DNA from: Spirilliplanes yamanashiensis
GTDB lineage: Bacteria > Actinomycetota > Actinomycetes > Mycobacteriales > Micromonosporaceae
Length of the DNA stretch: 64,000 bases
NCBI RefSeq assembly: GCF_016863475.1
Contig: NZ_BOOY01000036.1
Span: 186,001-250,000 of the forward strand
Reading direction: 5' to 3'
The translations under genes and the position numbers were made by a program. The notes under the pieces were generated by a model, which was given only the letters and a program-made list of their open reading frames with translations, was not told the DNA's origin and did no database searches. Positions 55,599 through 64,000 of the stretch are shown here, one piece after another; within the stretch, counting starts at the first letter, position 1, and each line of letters starts with the position of its first letter.

Positions 55599-56786
55599 AT
55601 GACGGTGCAGCCGACCCGCGCGGACAAGTTCTCCTTCGGGCTGTGGACGGTGGGCTGGACGGCGCGTGACCCGTTCGGCGACGCGACCCGCGCCCCGCTC
55701 GACCCGGCCGAGGCCGTGCACCGGCTCAGCGAGCTGGGCGCGTACGGCATCACGTTCCACGACGACGACGTCGTGCCGTTCGGCTCGGACGAGCACACCC
55801 GCGACGGCCACCTGGCGCGCTTCCGCAAGGCGCTCGACGAGACCGGGCTGGTGGTGCCGATGGTGACCACCAACCTGTTCACCCACCCGGTGTTCAAGGA
55901 CGGCGGGTTCACCAGCAACGACCGCTCGGTGCGCCGGTTCGCGCTGCGCAAGGTGATGCGCAACCTCGACCTGGCCGCGGAGCTGGGCGCGCGGACGTTC
56001 GTCATGTGGGGCGGCCGGGAGGGCAGCGAGTACGACTCGGCCAAGGACGTGCAGGCCGCGCTGGACCGCTACCGCGAGGCCGTGGACACGCTCGCCCAGT
56101 ACTCGGTCGACCGCGGGTACGGCATCCGGTTCGCCCTGGAGCCCAAGCCCAACGAGCCGCGCGGCGACATCCTGCTGCCGACCGTCGGGCACGCGCTGGC
56201 GTTCATCGCCCAGCTGCAGCACCACGAGCTGGTCGGCGTGAACCCGGAGGTCGGCCACGAGCAGATGTCGAACCTCAACTACACCCACGGCATCGCCCAG
56301 GCGCTGTGGCAGGGCAAGCTGTTCCACCTGGACCTCAACGGCCAGCACGGGCCGAAGTTCGACCAGGACCTGGTGTTCGGCCACGGCGACCTGCTCAACG
56401 CGTTCTCCCTGGTGGACCTGCTGGAGCACGGCGGGCCCGGCGGCGGGCCGGCCTACGACGGGCCGCGGCACTTCGACTACAAGCCGTCGCGCACCGAGGA
56501 CTACGCCGGGGTGTGGGAATCGGCGAAGGCGAACATGCGGATGTACCTGCTGCTGAAGGAGCGGGCGCAGGCGTTCCGCGCCGACCCGGAGGTGCGGGAG
56601 GCGCTTGCCGCCAGCGGGGTGGCCGAGCTGGCCGAGCCGACGCTGGCCGAGGGCGAGACGATCACCGATTTCCTCGCCGACCGCGGTACGTTCGAGGAGT
56701 TCGACCCGGACGCCGCGGCGGAGCGCGGGTTCGGGTTCGTGCGGCTCAACCAGCTCGCGATCGACCACGTCCTGCGCGCACGCTGA
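55599..56786 (+). CDS. xylA: Xylose isomerase
   Basis: 395 residues, the compact actinomycete (class I) type. The catalytic His54 and Asp57 are in [10 protein letters not shown], metal ligands are supplied by [12 protein letters not shown] and [13 protein letters not shown], and the start of the barrel ([10 protein letters not shown]) is typical. It converts D-xylose to D-xylulose in the cytoplasm. xylB follows 10 nt later, and both are controlled by the divergent ROK repressor. Confidence 0.97.
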   Translation: MTVQPTRADKFSFGLWTVGWTARDPFGDATRAPLDPAEAVHRLSELGAYGITFHDDDVVPFGSDEHTRDGHLARFRKALDETGLVVPMVTTNLFTHPVFKDGGFTSNDRSVRRFALRKVMRNLDLAAELGARTFVMWGGREGSEYDSAKDVQAALDRYREAVDTLAQYSVDRGYGIRFALEPKPNEPRGDILLPTVGHALAFIAQLQHHELVGVNPEVGHEQMSNLNYTHGIAQALWQGKLFHLDLNGQHGPKFDQDLVFGHGDLLNAFSLVDLLEHGGPGGGPAYDGPRHFDYKPSRTEDYAGVWESAKANMRMYLLLKERAQAFRADPEVREALAASGVAELAEPTLAEGETITDFLADRGTFEEFDPDAAAERGFGFVRLNQLAIDHVLRAR

Positions 56787-56796
56787 CGGAGGAACC

Positions 56797-58212
56797 ATGA
56801 CGCTCGTCGCCGGCATCGACTCCTCGACCCAGTCCTGCAAGGTCGTCGTCCGCGACGCGGAGTCGGGCGAGCTCGTCCGGCAGGGCCGCGCCGCGCACCC
56901 CGACGGCACCGAGGTCCACCCGGACGCCTGGTGGGCGGCGCTCGGCGAGGCGATCGACCAGGCGGGCGGCCTGGACGACGTGGCCGCCGCGTCCGTCGCC
57001 GGGCAGCAGCACGGCATGGTGACCCTGGACGAGGCCGGCGAGGTGGTCCGCCCGGCGCTGCTGTGGAACGACACGCGAAGCGCCGGCGCGGCCGCCGAGC
57101 TGATCGACGACCTCGGCGGCGGCGACGCGGGCCGGCAGGCGTGGGTGGACGCGGTCGGCATCGTGCCGGTCGCCAGCTTCACCCTGACCAAGCTGCGCTG
57201 GCTGGCCCGCACCGAGCCGGACAACGCGGCCCGGGCGGCGGCGGTGTGCCTGCCGCACGACTGGTTGACGTGGAAGCTGGCCGGCGCCCCCGGCATCGAC
57301 GCGGTGAAGACCGACCGCAGCGACGCCAGCGGCACGCTGTACTGGTCGGCGGCGGCGGACGCGTACCGGCCGGACCTGCTGGAGCTGGGCTTCGGCCGCG
57401 CGTTGATCACGCCCGAGGTGCTCGGCCCGACGGGCCGGGCGGGCAGCCTGCCCAGCGGGGCGGCGCTCGGCCCGGGCGCGGGCGACAACGCGGCGGCCGG
57501 GCTCGGCGCGGGCGCGCTGCCCGGCGACGTCGTCATCTCGATCGGCACGTCCGGCACGGTGTTCGTGTCGGCCGACGTGGCGCCGAAGGACCCGAGCGGC
57601 ACGGTCGCCGGGTTCGCCGACACCACCGGCCGGTTCCTGCCGATCGTCGTCACGCTGAACGCGGCCCGGGTCCTCGACGCGGCCGCGAAGCTGCTCGGCG
57701 TCGGCCACGACGAGCTGTCGGCGCTGGCGCTGTCCGCCCCGGCGGGCGCGGACGGCCTGGTGCTGGTGCCGTACCTGGAGGGCGAGCGCACTCCGAACCG
57801 CCCCGACGCCACGGGCGCGATCCACGGGCTCACCCTGCGCACGTCCGACCCGGCGCACCTGGCCCGGGCCGCCGTCGAGGGCATGCTGTGCGCGCTCGCC
57901 GACGGCCTCGACGCGCTCGTGCGGCACGGGGCGCAGGCCCGCCGGGTGGTGCTGGTCGGCGGCGGCGCCCGCAGCGAGGCGGTGCGCCGCATCGCCCCGG
58001 CGCTGTTCGGGCTGCCGGTGCTCGTCCCCCCGCCGGGGGAGTACGTCGCGGACGGGGCCGCCCGCCAGGCCGCCTGGGTCGCCCTGGGCTCGGACACGCC
58101 GCCCACGTGGGCCTCGGCCACCCCCGAGGTGTACGAGGACACGCCGGTGCCGCTGATCCGCGAGCAGTACGCCGCCGCCCGCGACGCGGTGATCGACCGG
58201 CGCCCCACCTGA
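56797..58212 (+). CDS. xylB: Xylulokinase
   Basis: 471 residues of the FGGY kinase family: [13 protein letters not shown], the substrate region QQHGMVTLD, the ATP-binding [14 protein letters not shown] and the catalytic Asp region [11 protein letters not shown]. It phosphorylates D-xylulose to D-xylulose 5-phosphate, feeding the pentose phosphate pathway. GGAGGAACC lies before the ATG, and translation is likely coupled to xylA. No xylose transporter adjoins this operon except possibly the MFS protein that follows. Confidence 0.96.
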   Translation: MTLVAGIDSSTQSCKVVVRDAESGELVRQGRAAHPDGTEVHPDAWWAALGEAIDQAGGLDDVAAASVAGQQHGMVTLDEAGEVVRPALLWNDTRSAGAAAELIDDLGGGDAGRQAWVDAVGIVPVASFTLTKLRWLARTEPDNAARAAAVCLPHDWLTWKLAGAPGIDAVKTDRSDASGTLYWSAAADAYRPDLLELGFGRALITPEVLGPTGRAGSLPSGAALGPGAGDNAAAGLGAGALPGDVVISIGTSGTVFVSADVAPKDPSGTVAGFADTTGRFLPIVVTLNAARVLDAAAKLLGVGHDELSALALSAPAGADGLVLVPYLEGERTPNRPDATGAIHGLTLRTSDPAHLARAAVEGMLCALADGLDALVRHGAQARRVVLVGGGARSEAVRRIAPALFGLPVLVPPPGEYVADGAARQAAWVALGSDTPPTWASATPEVYEDTPVPLIREQYAAARDAVIDRRPT

Positions 58213-58261
58213 GCCCGCGCACTCAGCCGGCTCCGGCCCGCGCGCGGCTAGAGTCCGTGAC

Positions 58262-59677
58262 GTGAAGGGCGGCCGCGCGCACCGCGCGTACAGCGTGGTG
58301 GTGTTCGTGCTGCTGGCGTCGCTGGACAACGTGGCGATCGGGCTGGCGCCGCCGCTGTACGGCAGCATCGGCGCGGACTTCGGGGTGCCGGAGGCGGCCG
58401 TCGCCCTGGTCACCACGATCACGTTCCTGCTCAGCGCGGTGGCGGCCGTCGGCTGGGCGTACGCGGGCGACCGCGGCAACCGCAAGCCGGTGCTGGTCGC
58501 CGGCTCGGTGCTGTGGGCGGCAGGCACGGCCGCGTCGGGCTGGGCACCCGGCTACGGCTGGTTCCTGGCCGCGCAGGTGCTCGCCGCGATCGGCCTGGGC
58601 GCGGTCGGCTCGGTGGGCTTCGCGGTGGTCAGCGACCTCATCGCGCCGCGCCGCCGCGGGCTGGTGATGAGCTTCTGGGGGTTGTCGCAGGGCGTCGGCA
58701 CGCTGGCCGGCACGCTGCTCGGCGGGGTGCTGGGCAGCGCCGACTGGCGGCGGCCGTTCGCGCTGGTGGCGATCGCCGGGCTGGTCGCGACGGTGGCGTA
58801 CCTGTTCACGTTCGACATCCCGCGCGGCGACAGCGAGCCGGAGCTGGCCGGGGTCGACTACGACGTGCGGATCCGGCCCGACGACCTGCCGCGCATCCTG
58901 GGCCGCCGCACGAACGTGTGGCTGATCCTGCAGGGCCTGCCGGCGCAGGCCGCGTTCGGGTCGCTGGTGTGGCTGCCGGTGCTGTTCCGGGCGCGCGCCG
59001 AGGACCAGGGCTACTCGGGCGCGACCGCCATCGTGGTGGGCAGCGTGTTCGCCACCCTGTTCCAGCTGGGCGGGGCCCTGTCGATCCTGGGCGGGCTGGT
59101 CGGCGACCGGCTGCAGCGGCGTACCCCCCGGGGCCGGGCCCTGGTGGCGGCCGCCGGCGTGCTCGCGGCCGTGCCGCTGTACGTGGCCCTGTTCTTCGTG
59201 CCGATGCGCATCGACGTGCCGGACGGCGCCGGGTCGGGCGCCGTGATCGGCGGCGTGCTGCGCAGCGTGGTGACCGAGCCGACGGTCGGCCTGAGCCTGC
59301 TCACCGCGCTGCTGGCGCTGGCGCTGACCAGCGCGAACGCGCCGAACTGGTTCGCGCTGATCGGCGACGTGAACCCGCCCGAGCACCGCGGCGCCGTCTA
59401 CAGCCTCGGCAACCTCGTCAACGGCGTCGGCCGGGCCGCCGGCAACTACCTGGTGGGCAGGGCGATCGGCACGCTGAACGCCGCGTTCCCGCCGCCGCTG
59501 AACTACGCCGTCGGGCTGGCCGCGTTCCAGCTGTTCTTCATCCCGACCGGGGTCATGTACTGGCTGGCGTCGCGGACCGCCCCGCGCGACATCGCCGCCG
59601 TGCACGAGCTGCTGCTGCGGCGGCGGTCGTCCAGCCGGACGGCCGAGGGCGCGCCCGAGGAGGATCTGGCACGGTGA
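58262..59677 (+). CDS. MFS transporter
   Basis: 471 residues with 12 membrane helices and the loop 2-3 motif GDRGNRKPVLVAGS. The N-terminal half contains ASLDNVAIGLAPPLYGSIGADF. Substrate unknown; its location behind xylAB might suggest sugar uptake, but the sequence is more like general drug/metabolite antiporters. GTG start at 58262, 50 nt after xylB. Confidence 0.88.
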   Translation: MKGGRAHRAYSVVVFVLLASLDNVAIGLAPPLYGSIGADFGVPEAAVALVTTITFLLSAVAAVGWAYAGDRGNRKPVLVAGSVLWAAGTAASGWAPGYGWFLAAQVLAAIGLGAVGSVGFAVVSDLIAPRRRGLVMSFWGLSQGVGTLAGTLLGGVLGSADWRRPFALVAIAGLVATVAYLFTFDIPRGDSEPELAGVDYDVRIRPDDLPRILGRRTNVWLILQGLPAQAAFGSLVWLPVLFRARAEDQGYSGATAIVVGSVFATLFQLGGALSILGGLVGDRLQRRTPRGRALVAAAGVLAAVPLYVALFFVPMRIDVPDGAGSGAVIGGVLRSVVTEPTVGLSLLTALLALALTSANAPNWFALIGDVNPPEHRGAVYSLGNLVNGVGRAAGNYLVGRAIGTLNAAFPPPLNYAVGLAAFQLFFIPTGVMYWLASRTAPRDIAAVHELLLRRRSSSRTAEGAPEEDLAR

Positions 59678-59681
59678 CCTG

Positions 59682-59969
59682 ATGTCCGACGTGGAGTCCC
59701 CAGAGCGCGCCCCGTGGTGGGCCCGGGTGATCGGCTGGCTGGGGCTGGTGCTGCACCTGGCGCTGCTGTTCTGGTACGTGGCCAGTGGGCTCGTCGCCCC
59801 CGGCTGGGCGGTGCTGACGCTGCTGGTGATCTGGGCCGCGCTGCTGGTGGTGGCGGTGCGGCTGCGCCGGCGGCGACCGCTGCTCGTCCCCCTGGTGCCT
59901 GTGGTGGGCTTCCTGGTGTGGATCGGCGCGATCACCGCCGGCGAGACGTGGCTGGGCTGGACCCCCTAG
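59682..59969 (+). CDS. Small membrane protein
   Basis: 95 residues, three membrane helices with a short Arg-rich loop (RLRRRRPLLVP). It begins 5 nt after the MFS stop, so it is co-transcribed. No recognised family. Its stop overlaps the convergent glucosidase stop by 4 nt. Confidence 0.7.
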   Translation: MSDVESPERAPWWARVIGWLGLVLHLALLFWYVASGLVAPGWAVLTLLVIWAALLVVAVRLRRRRPLLVPLVPVVGFLVWIGAITAGETWLGWTP

Positions 59970-61627
59970 ATCCGCGCCCAGACCGTGACGTCCTGCGGCA
60001 CGGCGCCGTCGGCGGTGAGCGGCTCGCTGGTCAGCAGCGGCTCGCAGCCGTCCGGCAGCGGCACCGGCTCGGCCCCGAAGTTGGTCAGCACCAGCACCCC
60101 GCCGTTGCGGAACTGCACGGTCTCCGCGGCCGGGCCGGCCCACTCCAGCCGGCCGCGGCCGAGGCCGTGCTCCGCGCGCAGCGCCAGGGCCGAGCGGTAC
60201 AGCTCGTACGTCGACCCGGGCACCCCGCGCTGGCGGTCCAGGGCCAGCTCGGCGAACACCGGCGGCTGCGGCAGCCAGCTGGCGTCGGTCGGCCCGAACC
60301 CGTACGACGGCGCGTCGGCCTCCCACGGGATCGGCACCCGGCAGCCGTCCCGGCCGGCCGACTGGTGGTTCGAGCGGAACCAGGTGGGGTCCTGGCGCAC
60401 CTCGCCCGGCAGCGTCGTGTGCTCCGGCAGGCCCAGCTCCTCGCCCTGGTAGAGGTACGCCGAGCCGGGCAGGGCCAGCATCAGCAGCGTGGCGGCGCGG
60501 GCGCGGCGCAGCCCCAGCACGGCGTCGGGCTGCGGGTCGTCCGGCCCGATGCCGTGCGGCCGGGGCGTGCCGACGGGCAGGCCCAGCCGGGACGCGTGGC
60601 GCACCACGTCGTGGTTCGACAGCACCCACGTCGTGGTGGCGCCGACGGCGTCGTTCGCGGCCGTCGACACGTCGATGACGTCGCGCTGGGCGCCCGCCGT
60701 CCACGGGGCCACCAGGTAGCTGAAGTTGAACGCCTGGTGCATCTCGTCGGGGCGCACGTACGCGGCCAGCCGCTCCAGCGGCTCCACCCACGCCTCGGCG
60801 ACCAGCACCCGGCCGCCGGGGTACTCGTCGAGGACGGTGCGCCACTGCCGGTAGATCTCGTGCACGCCCTCCTGGTCCCACATCGGCGGGCGGGGGCCGT
60901 CCAGCGGGTTGCCGAGCAGCTGGCTGTGGCCCGTCCAGTCCGGCAGGTCGGCCTCCTTGATCAGGCCGTGCGCCACGTCGACCCGGAAGCCGTCGGCGCC
61001 GCGGTCGAGCCAGAACCGCAGGATGCCGACGAAGTCGGCTCGCACCTTCGGGTTGTCCCAGTTCAGGTCGGGCTGGGTGACGTCGAACAGGTGCAGGTAC
61101 CACTGGCCGTCCGGCACCCGCTCCCACGCGGAGCCGCCGAAGACGCTCTGCCAGCTGTTCGGCGGCTCGGCGCCGTCGGGGCCGCGGCCGTCGCGGAACA
61201 CGTACTGCTCGCGCTCGGGGCTGCCGGGGCCCGCCTCCAGCGCCGCCTGGAACCAGCGGTGCGCGCTGGACGTGTGGTTCGGCACCAGGTCGACGATGAC
61301 CTTCAGGCCGCGCTCGTGTGCGCCGGCTATCAGGGCGTCCGCGTCGTCGAGCGTGCCGAACAGCGGGTCGACGGCCTCGTAGTCGGCCACGTCGTAGCCC
61401 GCGTCGGCCTGCGGCGACGGGTAGAACGGCGACAGCCACACGGCGTCGACGCCGAGCTCGACCAGGTGGTCGAGGCGGGCGGTGATGCCCGGCAGGTCGC
61501 CGACGCCGTCGCCGTCGGAGTCGGCGAACGAGCGCGGGTAGATCTGGTAGATCACGGCGTCGCGCCACCACCGCTGGTCGGCGTCGGTGGTCGCGGGGGA
61601 CGCTGAGGTCTTCGGGTACGCGGTCAC
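59966..61627 (-). CDS. Alpha-glucosidase (GH13)
   Basis: 553 residues. The GH13 conserved regions are DLVPNHTSS, GFRVDVAHG (nucleophile Asp, about 216), LVAEAW (acid/base Glu) and LSNHDVVRH. The opening WWRDAVIYQIYPRSFADSDGDGVGDLPGI is typical of oligo-1,6-glucosidase/alpha-glucosidase relatives (GH13_30/31). No signal peptide, so it is intracellular and acts on maltose- or isomaltose-type sugars. GTG start. A neighbour of xylose genes but not obviously in one regulon. Confidence 0.95.
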   Translation of the reverse strand: MTAYPKTSASPATTDADQRWWRDAVIYQIYPRSFADSDGDGVGDLPGITARLDHLVELGVDAVWLSPFYPSPQADAGYDVADYEAVDPLFGTLDDADALIAGAHERGLKVIVDLVPNHTSSAHRWFQAALEAGPGSPEREQYVFRDGRGPDGAEPPNSWQSVFGGSAWERVPDGQWYLHLFDVTQPDLNWDNPKVRADFVGILRFWLDRGADGFRVDVAHGLIKEADLPDWTGHSQLLGNPLDGPRPPMWDQEGVHEIYRQWRTVLDEYPGGRVLVAEAWVEPLERLAAYVRPDEMHQAFNFSYLVAPWTAGAQRDVIDVSTAANDAVGATTTWVLSNHDVVRHASRLGLPVGTPRPHGIGPDDPQPDAVLGLRRARAATLLMLALPGSAYLYQGEELGLPEHTTLPGEVRQDPTWFRSNHQSAGRDGCRVPIPWEADAPSYGFGPTDASWLPQPPVFAELALDRQRGVPGSTYELYRSALALRAEHGLGRGRLEWAGPAAETVQFRNGGVLVLTNFGAEPVPLPDGCEPLLTSEPLTADGAVPQDVTVWARI

Positions 61628-61656
61628 GCCGCCATTGTTGCCCGATATGGGCCGTC

Positions 61657-62376
61657 TCACCCGTCGAGGATCGCCGCGAACCGCCGTTCCGCGAGGTCCA
61701 GCTGGTCGTAGATGTGCTCCTTGGCGGTCTCCGACAGCGGCGTGTCCGCACGCCCGATGAGCTCGCGGAACGTGGGCACCAGCGGCCGGTACTTCGCGGC
61801 CGAGCTGCGCGCCTTGTCGCCGGTGGCGTGGATGACGCCGACGCCGTTGTCGGTGAAGTCGCTCACCTTGATGACCCGCGCCCACGGGTCCCGGTGGAGG
61901 CTCTCGGCGACGTGCTCGCGGTACTGCTCGTGCCGGTCGCGGCCCGGGTCGTACTCGGGGTTGGTGACCGACCGGACCAGCTCGCCGACGCGCGGGTTGA
62001 ACCGGCGGGCCAGCTCGGCGACGGCCGCGTCGGTGGCCTCGGCGTGCGGGGTGCCCGCGGGCAGCCCGGCCAGCTCCTCCGGGTGGTCCTCGACGGCGTC
62101 GTGCAGCAGCGCGGCGACGATCACGTCGACGTCGCGCACCCCGTAGTAGCTGATGATCCGCACCGCGACCCGGAGCAGGTGGTTCAGGTACGGCTCGCGG
62201 GTGCGGCGGTCGGCGGCGTGCAGCTCGGCGGCCAGCTCGCGCGCGGACCGCAGCACGGGCTGCGCGTCGGCCGGGAAGGAGCGGATCTCCAGTTCCAGGC
62301 GGTCGCGCAGCCCGGGCTCGCCGTACGCCTCGGTGATCGCGTGCAGCGGCATGGTGAGCAGCGTCGTGGCGGCCAT
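61657..62376 (-). CDS. HD-domain phosphohydrolase (RelA/SpoT-HD-like)
   Basis: 239 residues. The HD signature is NHLLRVAVRIISYYG... VAALLHDAVEDHPEEL, giving H...HD...D of the SpoT-type HD domain, followed by helices with ATGDKARSSAAKYRPLV. No synthetase or regulatory domain follows, so it is a small stand-alone hydrolase; (p)ppGpp is a possible substrate but unproven. ATG 62376 lies 8 nt behind TATATG, so the mRNA may be leaderless. Confidence 0.85.
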   Translation of the reverse strand: MAATTLLTMPLHAITEAYGEPGLRDRLELEIRSFPADAQPVLRSARELAAELHAADRRTREPYLNHLLRVAVRIISYYGVRDVDVIVAALLHDAVEDHPEELAGLPAGTPHAEATDAAVAELARRFNPRVGELVRSVTNPEYDPGRDRHEQYREHVAESLHRDPWARVIKVSDFTDNGVGVIHATGDKARSSAAKYRPLVPTFRELIGRADTPLSETAKEHIYDQLDLAERRFAAILDG

Positions 62377-62400
62377 GCCGATCACATATACCCGATCGGC
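62377..62400 (-). promoter_or_regulatory. Operator-like inverted repeat around the HD-gene -10
   Basis: GCCGATC (62377-62383) and GATCGGC (62394-62400) form a perfect 7-bp inverted repeat around TATATG, the likely -10 of a leaderless transcript. Repression by occlusion is inferred. Confidence 0.4.
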
Positions 62401-62423
62401 GTACCGGCCGGGTCACGGTCGGC

Positions 62424-63362
62424 TCAGTCCGCGGTCCGGCCCGCGGGGACGGCGTCCCGCGTGGCGGCGTCCTGCGGCGGGGCGACGGGCTCGGCGTGCT
62501 GGTCGGCGGCGCGGCCGGCCGGGCGGGGGGAGGGGCGTCCGCCGCGGCGGATGGCGCCCAGCGACGCGTGCCGCAGCGACCACGGCTCGGCGTGCGCCCC
62601 GCGGCGGGGGACGGCGGCGCCGTCGGTGAACTCCTCCTCCGTCATCGCCTGCAGCGCGCTGAACGCCACGCCGATGAGCACGGCGGCGGTGACGAGCGTG
62701 ATGGGGACGATGAGCAGCAGCGGGCGGATGCCGTCCACGGCCATGTCGACCTCGTCGGCCATCTCGACGCTCATCGCGGCCATGCCGGTGTAGTGCATGC
62801 CGCACACCGCGACGCCCATCACGGCGGCCGCGCCGAGGATCGGCAGCCAGCCCTTCACGTAGACGGTGCACCACAGGGCGACGGTCGAGGCGACGACGGC
62901 GATCACGGCGGACGCGGCGACCAGCGCCGCGTCGTAGTGGATCTCCCCGCCGACGTGCATCGCGGCCATGCCGGTGTAGTGCATGGCGAGCACCCCGGTG
63001 CCGGTGAACGCGCCGCCGGCGAGCAGCTTCCAGGGGGTGCGGGGCCCGTGGCCGACGAAGACGAGTCCGATGCCGACGGTGACGACCGCCATGCCCATGC
63101 TGAACAGGGTGAGCGGCAGGTCGTAGCGGACGGGGCTGTCCGGGACGTCGAAGCCCAGCATGGCCGTGAAGTGCATGAGCCAGATGCCGGCGCCGCCGAT
63201 GGCGAACGCGGCGATGATCAGCCAGCGGGTGCGGCGGTGCCGGGTCTGCGCGGCGCGGGCGCGCTGGGTGCACAGCAGGCCGAGCAGCGAGCCGAGGAAC
63301 GCCAGCAGGTACGCGGCGACCGGGTTGAACGCACCGTACGTGAAATGGTGGACCTCGGCCAC
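62424..63362 (-). CDS. MHYT-domain membrane sensor
   Basis: 312 residues, seven membrane helices with three M-H-[YF]-T motifs (WLMHFTAMLGF, LAMHYTGMAAMHVGG, CGMHYTGMAAMSVE), the proposed copper-linked sensor of oxygen, CO or NO. A soluble C-terminal tail of about 70 residues is Arg/Pro/Ala-rich, with no GGDEF, kinase or other output domain. GTG start at 63362. How it signals is unclear; no partner gene lies next to it. Confidence 0.92.
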   Translation of the reverse strand: MAEVHHFTYGAFNPVAAYLLAFLGSLLGLLCTQRARAAQTRHRRTRWLIIAAFAIGGAGIWLMHFTAMLGFDVPDSPVRYDLPLTLFSMGMAVVTVGIGLVFVGHGPRTPWKLLAGGAFTGTGVLAMHYTGMAAMHVGGEIHYDAALVAASAVIAVVASTVALWCTVYVKGWLPILGAAAVMGVAVCGMHYTGMAAMSVEMADEVDMAVDGIRPLLLIVPITLVTAAVLIGVAFSALQAMTEEEFTDGAAVPRRGAHAEPWSLRHASLGAIRRGGRPSPRPAGRAADQHAEPVAPPQDAATRDAVPAGRTAD

Positions 63363-63618
63363 GTGGGGACACCTCGCGAACGTTGTTCTCTTCCGGCCCG
63401 ATTGCTGCCGGTTCCGTCGCAAGCATCTAGCCACGTGCATGTCCGTCGGCATCGCACAACGTGTGCGTGCGGTCACGCATAAAGAAGCCGGGGTCGTCGT
63501 CGCGGATTCTTCCGTCGGGGAGGACGAAGAGATCGGCGAGGACGACCCCGGTGCCGGATCGGAGGCGGGCCGCTGGCCGCTCCGGGGGGACGGGTCTTGC
63601 GGGGGATTAGGGCGAGCC

Positions 63619-63762
63619 CTAGCTGAAGATGCTCACACCACCCGGGCCGACGAGCAGGCCCACGATGATGAGGACGACGCCCCACAGAATCTGACGACGG
63701 AACAGGGCGAGAACGCCGGCGACGACCAGGATGACTGCCAGGATCCAGAGAAGTGTGCTCAT
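63619..63762 (-). CDS. GPGG-motif small membrane protein
   Basis: 47 residues: MSTLLWILAVILVVAGVLAL, a short FRRQ loop, a second helix and the G-P-G-G motif before the end (SIFS). This matches the small actinobacterial family of that name. Function unknown. Missed easily because of its length. ATG 63762; the ribosome site is weak. Between it and the MHYT gene (63363-63618) I see nothing else. Confidence 0.75.
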   Translation of the reverse strand: MSTLLWILAVILVVAGVLALFRRQILWGVVLIIVGLLVGPGGVSIFS

Positions 63763-63809
63763 GACTGATCGAATACCCGCTCCCTCGAGAGTGGAAACCA
63801 GATCGACAG

Positions 63810-63840
63810 AGGCCCCTGTCCGCGCTGCGGACAGGGGCCT
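63810..63840 (-). terminator. Terminator of the gene entering from the right
   Basis: AGGCCCCTGTCCGC / GCGGACAGGGGCCT, perfect 14-bp arms with a 3-nt loop, 23 nt beyond the stop of the partial gene at 63863. Confidence 0.85.
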
Positions 63841-63862
63841 CGACGGTGCTCGATGCGGCCGG

Positions 63863-64000
63863 TCAGTGCCGGCCCACCAGCACCGACGCGTCCACCGGGT
63901 GGCTGTCGGCGGCCAGGTGGTAGACGTTGTACGCCTGCTTGATCACCGGGTGCGCGACGTTGCGCACGCGCACCCCGCCGGGCGTCATCCCGCGTTCCGT
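63863..64000 (-). CDS. C-terminal fragment of a protein of unknown function
   Basis: The last 45 residues of a gene that continues outside the window: TERGMTPGGVRVRNVAHPVI, then KQAYNVYHLAADSHPVDASV and LVGRH. I do not recognise it. It ends at a TGA before a good terminator. Confidence 0.7.
   Translation of the reverse strand, partial: TERGMTPGGVRVRNVAHPVIKQAYNVYHLAADSHPVDASVLVGRH

Noticed and set aside
58262-59677. Xylose transporter as specific assignment for the MFS protein
   Set aside because: No sugar-porter signature loops are seen; only position suggests it.

Overview
The window is about 74% G+C, uses GTG starts freely, and its genes have strongly G/C third positions, so it is an actinomycete chromosome. 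Two complete methyl-accepting chemotaxis proteins, a CvnABCD-type conservon, xylose isomerase with its kinase, a secreted chitosanase, and F420-type and WYL-type genes together suggest a spore-motile Micromonosporaceae such as Actinoplanes or a relative. That assignment is inference; there is no rRNA in the window to test it. I see no tRNA, rRNA, CRISPR array, transposase or integrase. This is ordinary chromosomal gene mosaic rather than a mobile island.

Layout. 0-9.8 kb: a lower-GC lipoprotein gene; a membrane EEP-family gene whose 3' end is broken; a CHASE3 chemoreceptor; two secreted TasA/camelysin-like proteins; a SigB/F-type sigma factor; a single-domain response regulator; a frameshifted secreted protein; and a membrane protein coupled to a winged-helix regulator. 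9.8-17.4 kb: MMPL transporter, second chemoreceptor, a deletion scar joining Nudix and GNAT remnants, then fur-katG. 17.4-25.8 kb: SRPBCC protein, PLD-helicase-DUF3427 protein, cold-shock protein, two methyltransferases, F5/8C-chitosanase, YnfA-type protein. 25.8-35 kb: a large flippase fused to a condensation-like acyltransferase domain, a propeller-like protein, a GGDEF-EAL protein, and a DrrAB-type ABC exporter with a divergent WYL regulator. 35-43 kb: ATP-grasp protein, GH20 hexosaminidase lipoprotein, CYP152-like P450, SGNH hydrolase, M48 protease with a long linker. 43-51 kb: an F420-type oxidoreductase coupled to a WYL regulator, a pair of unnamed proteins sharing a 'VQ-RFVD-P' domain (one with Asp/Arg repeats), and the conservon. 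51-64 kb: lactonase, solute-binding/VWA protein, a tandem repeat, xylR-xylA-xylB, MFS transporter, GH13 glucosidase, HD phosphohydrolase, MHYT sensor, and a GPGG small membrane protein.

How genes work together. The clearest units are the xylose module (ROK repressor divergent from xylAB), the leaderless fur-katG peroxide unit, the cvnABCD signalling unit with successive overlaps, the ABC pair with its regulator, and the WYL/oxidoreductase pair behind a perfect 37-bp palindrome. Secreted amino-sugar degradation (chitosanase, GH20) is dispersed. The best candidates for undescribed biology are the flippase-condensation fusion and the paired RFVD-domain proteins. Several genes show small frame-disrupting deletions (EEP gene, 5-bp repeat gene, Nudix/GNAT scar), which are either real decay or sequencing error in GC-rich hairpins.
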